A stretch of DNA of 11,762 nucleotides from Bacteroidota bacterium (GTDB lineage Bacteria > Bacteroidota > Bacteroidia > Flavobacteriales > Weeksellaceae). The number at the start of each line of letters is the position of its first letter. The first letter of the stretch is position 1. The stretch spans positions 1-11,762 of the forward strand of contig JAEWHB010000037.1 of the NCBI GenBank assembly GCA_023388015.1, written 5' to 3'. The notes below the pieces were generated by a model, which worked only from the letters and a program-made list of their open reading frames with translations, made no database searches and was not told the origin of the DNA. The position numbers and the translations under genes are program-made. Below, piece after piece: positions 6,205 through 11,762 of the stretch.

Positions 6205-7521
6205 ATGAACCAAATATTATTAGTCGCCAAAAGAGAATTTCTGACGCAGGTTAAAAACAAAACCTTCATCATCATGACCGTTTTGTCACCCATCATTATG
6301 GTAGCAATCATCGGGATTATCGCATGGATGATTTCGGCAAATTCAGATCAGAAAAGCATTGCGGTGGTGGATGAAAGCAAAGAGTTTATCACTTCATTGG
6401 TTTCGGGCGGAAATGAAATTTATAATTTTTACGGACCGGAAGACATTCAGGGCATTAAAGACACGCTTTCTGAAAGTAAAACGCTGAACGGATTATTGGT
6501 GATTCCGGCGATTGATAAAAATGATTTTTCAAAAGTTGAAAAAGGAATCGAATTAAGCACCAGAGGCAACATCGGTGTCGGATTCAAAGAAAGATTGGAA
6601 AACAAATTGAGCAAACGCATCGAAGAACTCAAAATGGAACAAGCCGGAATTTCACATGATGCGGTGAAAAACATGGGGGCCAGCGTAAAAATCAAAACTT
6701 TTGACCTGAAAGGTGGTTCGGAAGAAAAAGGCGAATATGTAAAATTTGGTCTGGCGATGTTTCTGGCTTACATTATTTTCATGTTCATCATGATTTATGG
6801 CGTAAAAGTGATGCGCAGCGTGGTGGAAGAAAAAAACAACCGCGTGGTGGAAATCATCATTTCATCGGTCAAACCTTTCAATCTGATGATGGGGAAAATC
6901 TTAGGTTCAACCTTGGTAGCGCTGACACAATTCACTATCTGGATCATCATGGGACTAGCGCTCATGTTGGGTGGCTCTGCCTTTTTTGCTTCAAAGATGC
7001 CAACCAATCTCAATACCGAACAAGCACAAGCTATGATGGAACAAAATCCGGAGTGGATGGCTGATGCACAAGGGATTTTCGATACGCTTTTAGGGCTGAA
7101 CTATCCGTTTATTCTCATTATGTTTATGCTTTATTTCCTATTGGGCTATCTGTTTTACAGTTCGGTTTTTGCTGCGATTGGTTCTGCGGTTGACAATGAC
7201 ACAGACACCCAACAATTTACTTTTTATCCGATTTTCCCCATGATGATTGCGATGTACGGAAGTATGACCACGCTTGAAAATCCTGATGGGCCGGTTGCTT
7301 TTTGGCTGTCTATCATCCCGCTGACTTCTCCGATTTCCATGGTTACCCGACTACCCTTTGGGGTGGAATGGTGGGAAATTGCACTTTCGCTGGTATTGCT
7401 CATCGGGACTATGTTGCTGATGGTTTTCTTTGCTTCGAAAATTTATCGGGTCGGAATTTTGATGTACGGCAAAAAACCTTCCTTCAAAGAAATGTGGAAG
7501 TGGATGCGGTATTCGAATTGA
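6205..7521 (+). CDS. ABC exporter permease, NatB/ABC-2 type
   Basis: A 438-residue integral membrane protein that forms the channel for the preceding ATPase. It starts with AKREFLTQVKNKTF, the usual cytoplasmic entry of ABC-2 permeases, then TM1 (about 21-43), a large extracytoplasmic domain (about 44-180), and a C-terminal block of about five to six helices (near 181-201, 232-258, 300-324, 337-352, 363-380, 389-413). The conserved cytoplasmic motif VVEEKNNRVVEIIISSVKP at 206-224, which contacts the ATPase, is intact. A soluble-looking Met/Gln-rich insertion (MPTNLNTEQAQAMMEQNPEWM, about 265-285) lies between two helices. Length and layout fit the NatB family (ABC2_membrane_3). The substrate is not deducible. 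Confidence 0.9.
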   Translation: MNQILLVAKREFLTQVKNKTFIIMTVLSPIIMVAIIGIIAWMISANSDQKSIAVVDESKEFITSLVSGGNEIYNFYGPEDIQGIKDTLSESKTLNGLLVIPAIDKNDFSKVEKGIELSTRGNIGVGFKERLENKLSKRIEELKMEQAGISHDAVKNMGASVKIKTFDLKGGSEEKGEYVKFGLAMFLAYIIFMFIMIYGVKVMRSVVEEKNNRVVEIIISSVKPFNLMMGKILGSTLVALTQFTIWIIMGLALMLGGSAFFASKMPTNLNTEQAQAMMEQNPEWMADAQGIFDTLLGLNYPFILIMFMLYFLLGYLFYSSVFAAIGSAVDNDTDTQQFTFYPIFPMMIAMYGSMTTLENPDGPVAFWLSIIPLTSPISMVTRLPFGVEWWEIALSLVLLIGTMLLMVFFASKIYRVGILMYGKKPSFKEMWKWMRYSN

Positions 7522-7543
7522 TTCTTTAAATGTGAAATTAAAA

Positions 7544-7574
7544 TTTTAAATGGATAATGGATTTTCATTTAAAA
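7544..7574 (-). terminator. AT-rich hairpin between convergent permease and higA
   Basis: TTTTAAATG (7544-7552) and CATTTAAAA (7566-7574) form a perfect 9-bp stem with a 13-nt loop. On the minus strand the stem is followed by TTTTAATTT, so it could end the higBA transcript. The stem has only one G-C pair and no T-run follows on the plus strand, so it is a weak candidate. Confidence 0.35.
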
Positions 7575-7614
7575 CTCAACATTTGGAATTTTTAATGAGA
7601 AAATTTAAAAAGTT

Positions 7615-7920
7615 CTAAGAAATATTTTCTCTGTCACGAATCGTTTTAATACGATTGAGTTCAATTGATTTCTCAATCACTTCATTTTCAATATCATATT
7701 CATTTTGAAGTCCAAGCCAAAATTTGGCTGAATTACCAAAGTAAGCACTTAGTCTAACAGCTGTATCAGCTGAAATTCTCCGGTTTCCTTTAATGATTTC
7801 TGAAATTCGGGTTTGTGGAATATCTAAATCTTTCGATAGTTTGTATTGTGAAATTCCCATTGGAATTAAAAATTCTTCCAATAAAATCTCGCCGGGTGTA
7901 ATGTTTTTTAGCTTTTCCAT
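7615..7920 (-). CDS. higA: HigA-family antitoxin (XRE-type HTH)
   Basis: A 101-residue DNA-binding antitoxin that should neutralise the HigB-type toxin encoded just upstream and repress the shared promoter. Its N-terminus ITPGEILLEEFLIPMGIS is the family hallmark; the helix-turn-helix spans about 22-46 (ISQYKLSKDLDIPQTRISEIIKG), followed by the conserved NRRISADTAVRLSAYFGNSAKFWLGLQNEYDIE stretch (46-78). The usual HigBA order, toxin first and antitoxin second, is seen: only 9 nt separate the toxin stop from this ATG. The C-terminus (about 80-101) is charged. Lower G+C than the synthetase gene next door fits a mobile module. Confidence 0.93.
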   Translation of the reverse strand: MEKLKNITPGEILLEEFLIPMGISQYKLSKDLDIPQTRISEIIKGNRRISADTAVRLSAYFGNSAKFWLGLQNEYDIENEVIEKSIELNRIKTIRDRENIS

Positions 7921-7929
7921 TTTTAAAAT

Positions 7930-8211
7930 TTAATGATAATCTATAATTCTGACCTCAGAGGCATTTCCCTTTTCCCATTTAAAGATAATTCTCCACTGAT
8001 CATTAATCCTGATGCTGTAAAACTCTTTCCTATCTCCTTTTAATTTTTCCAGCCGATTTGCAGGCGGTATTCTCAAATCCACAATATCGACTGAATTATT
8101 TATCATCCTTAGTTTCCTTCGCGCTATTTGTTGAATTTCATGAGGAAGTTTTTTGGACATAATTCCTTCCCAAACTTTTTCCGTTTCTTTATCTCCAAAT
8201 GAAACAATCAT
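7930..8211 (-). CDS. higB: HigB-family toxin (RelE/ParE superfamily mRNA interferase)
   Basis: A 93-residue protein of the HigB type (PF05015-like), expected to cut mRNA on the ribosome when free of antitoxin. It shows the family features: a helical start with IARRKLRMIN, the PPANRLEKLKGDRK segment at 49-62, SIRINDQWRIIFKWE at 66-80, and the terminal DYH (91-93). R68, R74 and H93 are positioned like the basic catalytic residues of the family. The module looks intact, with no frameshift. The divergent gap to the glycyl-tRNA synthetase gene carries its -7 box and likely operators. The in vivo activity cannot be judged from sequence. Confidence 0.92.
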   Translation of the reverse strand: MIVSFGDKETEKVWEGIMSKKLPHEIQQIARRKLRMINNSVDIVDLRIPPANRLEKLKGDRKEFYSIRINDQWRIIFKWEKGNASEVRIIDYH

Positions 8212-8230
8212 AATTTCACATTACTAACGT

Positions 8231-8238
8231 CAAAGGTA
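8231..8238 (-). promoter_or_regulatory. -7 box of higBA
   Basis: Minus-strand 8238-8231 reads TACCTTTG, an exact TAnnTTTG match, placing a transcript start near 8224, about a dozen nt before ATG 8211. The -33 position falls at about 8259-8261, without TTG and inside the inverted repeats that are likely bound by HigA. Confidence 0.55.
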
Positions 8239-8239
8239 A

Positions 8240-8279
8240 GTATTAATTCTGAAAAGTTAATTAATACCACTATGGTATT
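8240..8279. promoter_or_regulatory. Overlapping inverted repeats, likely HigA operators
   Basis: GTATTAATT (8240-8248) pairs with AATTAATAC (8259-8267) across 10 nt, and AATACCA (8263-8269) pairs with TGGTATT (8273-8279) across 3 nt. The middle arm is shared, giving three half-sites with the core GTATT/AATAC (8240, 8263, 8275). They cover the -33 region of higBA, where autorepression is expected, and end about 12 nt before the likely -33 of the glycyl-tRNA synthetase gene. Binding by HigA is inferred from position. Confidence 0.55.
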
Positions 8280-8290
8280 TCCCTTTTGAA

Positions 8291-8322
8291 TTTCGCCAAA
8301 TCGGTAAAATCCACTATTTTCG
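8291..8322 (+). promoter_or_regulatory. Probable promoter of the glycyl-tRNA synthetase gene
   Basis: TATTTTCG (8315-8322) differs from TAnnTTTG at one base. TTTCG at 8291-8295 lies 19 nt upstream and could serve as a degenerate -33. A transcript start near 8329 would leave about 11 nt of A/T-rich leader before ATG 8340. Confidence 0.45.
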
Positions 8323-8339
8323 CAGTTCAATTCAAAACT

Positions 8340-9875
8340 ATGTCAGAAGATATTTTCAAGCGGATTATTTCGCACGCCAAAGAGTACGGATTTATTTTCC
8401 AATCCAGTGAAATTTACGACGGACTTTCTGCCGTTTATGATTACGGACAAAATGGTGCCGAACTCAAAAACAACATCAAACAATATTGGTGGAAAGCCAT
8501 GGTTCAGCTCAATGAAAATATCGTCGGGATTGACTCCGCAATTTTTATGCATCCGACAATTTGGAAAGCTTCCGGACACGTGGATGCTTTCAACGACCCG
8601 CTGATTGACAACAAAGATTCCAAAAAACGCTATCGGGCAGACGTTTTGATCGAAGATTATTGCGCGAAAATCGAAACGAAAATCGACAAAGAAGTAGAAA
8701 AAGCAGCGAAACGATTTGGGGATGCTTTTGACAAAGAACAATTTGTCGCAACCAATCAACGTGTGGTGGATTATCAACAAAAAATCGACGCGATTTTGAG
8801 TCGAATGGCGAAATCGCTTGAAACTGAAAATCTGGCCGACGTAAAAGCACTCATCGAAGAGCTGGAAATCGCCGACCCGGTTACCGGTTCCAAAAACTGG
8901 ACAGAAGTTCGTCAGTTCAACTTGATGTTCGGAACGAAATTAGGCGCAAATGCGGAGTCTGCGATGGATTTGTACTTGCGTCCCGAAACGGCTCAAGGGA
9001 TTTTTGTCAATTTTCTGAACGTTCAAAAAACTTCCCGCTTGAAAATTCCGTTTGGAATTGCGCAAATCGGAAAAGCATTTAGAAATGAAATTGTCGCACG
9101 ACAGTTCATCTTCCGCATGCGCGAATTCGAACAAATGGAAATGCAATATTTCGTTCAGCCCGGAACCGAATTGGATTGGTACGAGAAATGGAAAGAAACC
9201 CGTTTAAAATGGCATCAGTCACTTGGTTTAGGAGATGAAAATTATCGTTTTCACGACCACGAAAAATTGGCGCATTATGCCAATGCCGCTGCTGATATTG
9301 AATTCAAATTCCCGTTTGGATTCAAAGAATTGGAAGGAATTCATTCGAGAACCGATTTCGATTTAAAAGCGCACGAAGAACATTCAGGTAAAAAATTACA
9401 ATATTTCGACAACGAATTGAACCAACATTACGTACCCTACGTGGTAGAAACTTCGGTGGGATTGGATCGTTTGTTCCTCGCGATTTTCTCCAACAGCCTC
9501 AAAGATGAACAATTGGAAGACGGAAGCGAAAGAACAGTTTTGAGCTTACCTCCTGCTTTGGCGCCAATCAAAGCTGCGATTTTGCCTTTGGTCAAAAAAG
9601 ACGGTCTTCCGGAATTTGCCGAAAAAATCTTCAACGAACTTCGTTTAGATTTCAATGTGATGTACGAAGACAAAGATTCCATCGGGAAAAGATACCGAAG
9701 AATGGATGCACTCGGAACGCCTTTCTGTATCACGATTGACCACGACTCATTGAATGATAATTCGGTGACGCTTCGTTATCGCGATACGATGAAACAGGAA
9801 AGAATTCCGGCCGAAAAATTGGCGGAAATCATCGATAAAGAGGTGAATATGAAATATTTGTTGGCGAAGATTTAA
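8340..9875 (+). CDS. glyS: Glycyl-tRNA synthetase, single-chain dimeric type
   Basis: This class II enzyme charges tRNA-Gly with glycine using ATP. The 511 residues are the homodimeric form used by Bacteroidota and eukaryotes, not the two-subunit GlyQ/GlyS form. Visible motifs are VYDYGQNGAELKNNI at 32-46, a GHVDAFNDP stretch at 79-87, DLYLRPETAQGIFVNF at 210-225, motif 2 FRNEIVARQFIFRMREFEQ at 247-265, and motif 3 VETSVGLDRLFLAIF at 369-383. The anticodon-binding HGTP domain (about 404-495) contains LPPALAPIKAAILPL and GKRYRRMDALGTPFCI. ATG 8340 is chosen because MSEDIFKRIISHAKEYGF is the normal N-terminus; the in-frame TTG at 8286 would add 18 residues and lies upstream of the promoter. It heads a tight three-gene unit. 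Confidence 0.96.
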   Translation: MSEDIFKRIISHAKEYGFIFQSSEIYDGLSAVYDYGQNGAELKNNIKQYWWKAMVQLNENIVGIDSAIFMHPTIWKASGHVDAFNDPLIDNKDSKKRYRADVLIEDYCAKIETKIDKEVEKAAKRFGDAFDKEQFVATNQRVVDYQQKIDAILSRMAKSLETENLADVKALIEELEIADPVTGSKNWTEVRQFNLMFGTKLGANAESAMDLYLRPETAQGIFVNFLNVQKTSRLKIPFGIAQIGKAFRNEIVARQFIFRMREFEQMEMQYFVQPGTELDWYEKWKETRLKWHQSLGLGDENYRFHDHEKLAHYANAAADIEFKFPFGFKELEGIHSRTDFDLKAHEEHSGKKLQYFDNELNQHYVPYVVETSVGLDRLFLAIFSNSLKDEQLEDGSERTVLSLPPALAPIKAAILPLVKKDGLPEFAEKIFNELRLDFNVMYEDKDSIGKRYRRMDALGTPFCITIDHDSLNDNSVTLRYRDTMKQERIPAEKLAEIIDKEVNMKYLLAKI

Positions 9876-9878
9876 TGA

Positions 9879-10352
9879 ATGCCCAAAATTGAACTCAATA
9901 CTTTTATTCGATCCAATATCGAAACTTGTTTTGATTTGGCCAGAAGCATTGATTTACATATTCTTACCACTTCCAAAACAAATGAAAAAGCAATTGATGG
10001 CAAACTTAGCGGTTTAATTGATTCGGGCGAATTCGTAACTTGGGAAGCGACTCATTTTGGCGTACGACAAAGATTGACTTCAAAAATCACAGTTTACGAC
10101 CGGCCTTTTCATTTCCGGGACGAACAAATAAAAGGTATCTTTAAATTCATAAAACATGACCATTATTTTGAAGAAATAAATGATGGTGTGATGATGAAAG
10201 ATGTCTATGAATATGAGGCACCATTTGGATTTTTGGGAAGAATTGCAGAAAAATTAATTCTGACCAATTATTTAAAAAGGTTTCTCGAAGAACGAAATGA
10301 AATTATTAAAGAATACGCAGAAACGGATTTATACAAATCTTTATTAAAATGA
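9879..10352 (+). CDS. SRPBCC-fold protein (COG4276-like)
   Basis: A 157-residue protein with the START/SRPBCC ligand-cavity pattern: an opening beta strand (IELNTFIRSNIETCFDLARSID), EFVTWEATHFGVRQRLTSKI near 51-70, repeated strands (HFRDEQIKGIFKFIKHDHYFE), and a closing long helix (RIAEKLILTNYLKRFLEERNEIIKEY). The YEAPFGFLGRIAEKL signature resembles proteins annotated as SRPBCC or COG4276, sometimes labelled cell-division inhibitor-like without direct proof. It likely binds a hydrophobic ligand, which cannot be named. It starts 3 nt after the synthetase stop and overlaps the next gene at ATGA, so the three are probably translated from one message. Confidence 0.78.
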   Translation: MPKIELNTFIRSNIETCFDLARSIDLHILTTSKTNEKAIDGKLSGLIDSGEFVTWEATHFGVRQRLTSKITVYDRPFHFRDEQIKGIFKFIKHDHYFEEINDGVMMKDVYEYEAPFGFLGRIAEKLILTNYLKRFLEERNEIIKEYAETDLYKSLLK

Positions 10353-10912
10353 AAACCTACACAAAAACCGATCGGCTGATTATCCGTGAAATTGAGTTAT
10401 CAGATATCGATGATATGTTTGAAATGGATTCCGATCCGGAAGTCCGGAAATTCATTGACCAAAGTCCCAATCAGAAAAAGGAAGAAATAACTGATGTCAT
10501 CCATTTCATCCGAATTCAATACGAAGAAAATGGCATCGGACGTTGGGCAGTTGTTGATAAAGAAACCGATGAAATGTTGGGTTGGTGTGGACTTAAATAT
10601 TTCCGTGAACCCTTGAATGGCAAAGTAAACATATACGAATTCGGTTATCGGTTTAAGCAAAAACACTGGGGAAAAGGTTATGCAACCGAATCGAGTGTAG
10701 CGATTTTAAAATGGGCTTTTGAAAACCTTCATATTGATACAATTTACGCCATCACACATCCTGAAAACGAAGCTTCTATGCATGTTTTAAAGAAACTCGG
10801 ATTTGAATTCAAAGAATTTTTCCTATTTGATTACTTCGGTAATGAAAAATGTACTTGGTTTGAGTTAAGTAAAGAAGATTTTCTAAATACCTATTTCAAC
10901 AAAAAAAAGTAA
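10349..10912 (+). CDS. GNAT-family N-acetyltransferase, RimJ/RimL-like
   Basis: A 187-residue acetyl-CoA-dependent acetyltransferase (Acetyltransf_3 type). It starts with TDRLIIREIELSDIDDMFEM, typical of the RimJ/RimL branch, has the acetyl-CoA pyrophosphate loop QKHWGKGYATES at 104-115 (Q/RxxGxG/A pattern as KHWGKGYA), and the later NEASMHVLKKLGFEFKEF (140-157) with the conserved asparagine. RimL-like members often modify N-terminal amines or small molecules; the substrate here is unknown. The start codon overlaps the SRPBCC stop (ATGA), implying coupled translation. Its 3' end overlaps by 22 nt the end of a small opposing gene. Confidence 0.87.
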   Translation: MKTYTKTDRLIIREIELSDIDDMFEMDSDPEVRKFIDQSPNQKKEEITDVIHFIRIQYEENGIGRWAVVDKETDEMLGWCGLKYFREPLNGKVNIYEFGYRFKQKHWGKGYATESSVAILKWAFENLHIDTIYAITHPENEASMHVLKKLGFEFKEFFLFDYFGNEKCTWFELSKEDFLNTYFNKKK

Positions 10913-11055
10913 ATCATTACCCAAATCCCAATAAACATCAACCCGGGAAATAACAGAGATTTCAATTTTTCTTTGTCTTTTTTAATTAATAATAAATAAA
11001 GCGCATAGCCGATTAAAACGACTGTGAGCAAAATAGGTATCAATACATACTTCAT
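10891..11055 (-). CDS. Small two-TM membrane protein, 54 aa, unrecognised
   Basis: An open frame runs from ATG 11055-11053 to TAG 10893-10891. It encodes MKYVLIPILLTVVLIGYALY, then LLLIKKDKEKLKS, then LLFPGLMFIGIWVMIYFFLL and a final K. It therefore has two hydrophobic helices (about 3-24 and 34-53) joined by a positively charged loop, with both ends outside if the loop is cytoplasmic. A TAnnTTTG box lies 39 nt upstream and a flavin reductase terminator lies further upstream, so it is likely a monocistronic unit. I do not recognise a family. It overlaps the GNAT gene by 22 nt tail to tail. The membrane pattern and promoter make chance unlikely, but coding is not proven. Confidence 0.65.
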   Translation of the reverse strand: MKYVLIPILLTVVLIGYALYLLLIKKDKEKLKSLLFPGLMFIGIWVMIYFFLLK

Positions 11056-11093
11056 AAAGATGAATTTTGTTGAGTTTAAATGAGTGAACTTAA

Positions 11094-11101
11094 CAAAGTT
11101 A
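11094..11101 (-). promoter_or_regulatory. -7 box of the 54-aa membrane protein gene
   Basis: Minus-strand 11101-11094 reads TAACTTTG, an exact TAnnTTTG match, placing a start near 11087 and a leader of about 32 nt to ATG 11055. No clear TTG is seen 19-21 nt upstream. It is the only strong promoter-like signal in the 187-nt stretch 11056-11242. Confidence 0.5.
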
Positions 11102-11192
11102 GATTTTTACAAATAAAATTTAGGATTTAATTTGTTTTCTTTCCTAATTTTTTTTGAACTAATTAAAAATGACTCTCCTGAATTCAACGCAT

Positions 11193-11222
11193 AAAAAACC
11201 CCCGAATTTCAAATCTTCGGGG
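11193..11222 (-). terminator. Intrinsic terminator of the flavin reductase gene
   Basis: CCCCGAA (11200-11206) and TTCGGGG (11216-11222) form a perfect 7-bp G/C-rich stem with a 9-nt loop. On the minus strand it is followed by GTTTTTT (down to 11193), about 20 nt after the flavin reductase stop. The plus strand also has a T-rich run after it (TATTCTTTTT), so it may act both ways. Confidence 0.82.
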
Positions 11223-11242
11223 TATTCTTTTTAAATCAAATC

Positions 11243-11762
11243 TTATTTCCTCAAAATACTCCAGGCACCTTCCACATCGCCATCTTTCAAAAGATCTTTG
11301 GCATGTCGGTGGGTGTCTTCATCATTTTTAAAGAAGTCTCCTGAAAGAATTTCCACATTTCCGAGCATGGCCAGATCATTTCCTGTAAAAACCTTGCTCA
11401 ACCGGATTTCATCGGGAAGTGCATCTACGCCAATTCCTTTCGTGGCCAATGGTTTAGGGATTTCAAACAAAGAATCCCCGTTGGAATGTGTGTACCAGGA
11501 TTCGCCCATGCGTCCGACCAAATCAATTTTTCTGGTGTCGATCAAACCTCTTTCGTTCAGCACTGACTCATCGACATGGATCATCAAAACCTCACAAACA
11601 ACCAAAGTTCCGGCTCCGCCGCCATCGCCAAGATGAATCAAATCCCGCACTTTGCATTCAAAAGAAGCTTTGGACTCTTTCACCCGAGGTGGACTAACTT
11701 TCATGGAAGGAACTTCCGTAAGTCCGGCTTTCTGAAATTCGTTTACCCCTTTTTCGTATTCA
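11243..11762 (-). CDS. Flavin reductase family protein, C-terminal part (runs off the right edge)
   Basis: The frame is open from the right edge and continues through codons EYEKGVNEFQKAGLTEVPS into SMKVSPPRVKESKASFECKV and on to the stop at 11245-11243, so the internal ATG at 11704 is not the true start. About 172 residues are visible. The pattern (VNEFQKAGLTEVP, PPRVKESKASFECKV, HLGDGGGAGTLVVCEVLMIHVD, KIDLVGRMGESWYTH, ATKGIGVDALPDEIRLSKVFTGNDLAMLGNVE) matches the large flavobacterial members of the FMN-binding split-barrel family (DIM6/NTAB-like). Such proteins bind FMN and reduce flavins or act as oxidoreductases in the cytoplasm; the true substrate is not known. A strong terminator follows. 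Confidence 0.87.
   Translation of the reverse strand, partial: EYEKGVNEFQKAGLTEVPSMKVSPPRVKESKASFECKVRDLIHLGDGGGAGTLVVCEVLMIHVDESVLNERGLIDTRKIDLVGRMGESWYTHSNGDSLFEIPKPLATKGIGVDALPDEIRLSKVFTGNDLAMLGNVEILSGDFFKNDEDTHRHAKDLLKDGDVEGAWSILRK

Noticed and set aside
8286..8339. TTG-initiated 18-residue extension of the glycyl-tRNA synthetase
   Set aside because: It would overlap the likely promoter (8291-8322), and MSEDIFKRI at 8340 is the normal family N-terminus.
8343..8780. Open frame of 145 codons antisense to the glycyl-tRNA synthetase gene
   Set aside because: It lies wholly inside a strongly conserved gene, shows no recognisable domain and has no promoter. It looks like a by-product of codon use.
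11298..11636. Plus-strand open frame antisense to the flavin reductase gene
   Set aside because: The opposite strand matches a known family along its whole length; the plus-strand product is unstructured and Ser/Pro-rich.
1..11762. CRISPR arrays, insertion sequences, tRNA or rRNA genes
   Set aside because: Reading through the gaps, I saw no regularly spaced repeats, transposase frame, terminal repeat pair or cloverleaf-like sequence. A tool search could still find a short non-coding RNA.

Overview
The window looks like chromosomal DNA of a Bacteroidota bacterium of class Flavobacteriia, probably Weeksellaceae (Chryseobacterium-like). Three things suggest this: the protein types (single-chain dimeric glycyl-tRNA synthetase, the large flavin reductase family, a DUF6624-type secreted protein), the lack of Shine-Dalgarno sequences with A/T-rich leaders, and several promoters that match the Bacteroidota -7 consensus TAnnTTTG. 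The genus is an inference from remembered family resemblance; no search was run.

Left part (1-3065, all minus strand): the 5' part of a probable SAM-dependent methyltransferase with two winged-helix domains, preceded by a promoter overlaid with nested inverted repeats. Upstream of it lies a two-gene unit, a class I PLP aminotransferase followed 8 nt later by murB (peptidoglycan precursor synthesis), which appears to start at TTG.

Middle (3174-7521): three small plus-strand genes encode a YtxH-type membrane/coiled-coil protein, a holin-like two-TM protein of the YqjE type, and a small basic protein with one hydrophobic segment. This order resembles the E. coli yqjD-yqjE-yqjK cluster. A hairpin terminator overlaps the stop codon of the first gene. 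A convergent, AT-rich gene for a secreted DUF6624-like protein overlaps the end of the third. A NatA/NatB-type ABC exporter pair (ATPase and permease) follows; the ATPase start codon lies inside a 10-bp inverted repeat.

Right part (7522-11762): a minus-strand higBA toxin-antitoxin module has a divergent control region shared with a plus-strand unit of glycyl-tRNA synthetase, SRPBCC protein and GNAT acetyltransferase (3-nt gap, then a 4-nt overlap). The control region holds overlapping inverted repeats with three GTATT half-sites, likely HigA operators, next to the synthetase promoter. Convergent to the GNAT gene is an easily missed 54-codon gene for a two-TM membrane protein with its own -7 box. 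The window ends in the 3' part of a flavin reductase gene with a clear terminator.

Most of the window is ordinary housekeeping and transport content. I found no CRISPR array, insertion sequence, rRNA or tRNA, and no convincing novel defence or biosynthetic system. The best leads are the small-protein membrane cassette, the unlisted 54-aa membrane protein, the start-codon hairpin of the exporter and the higBA operator layout.
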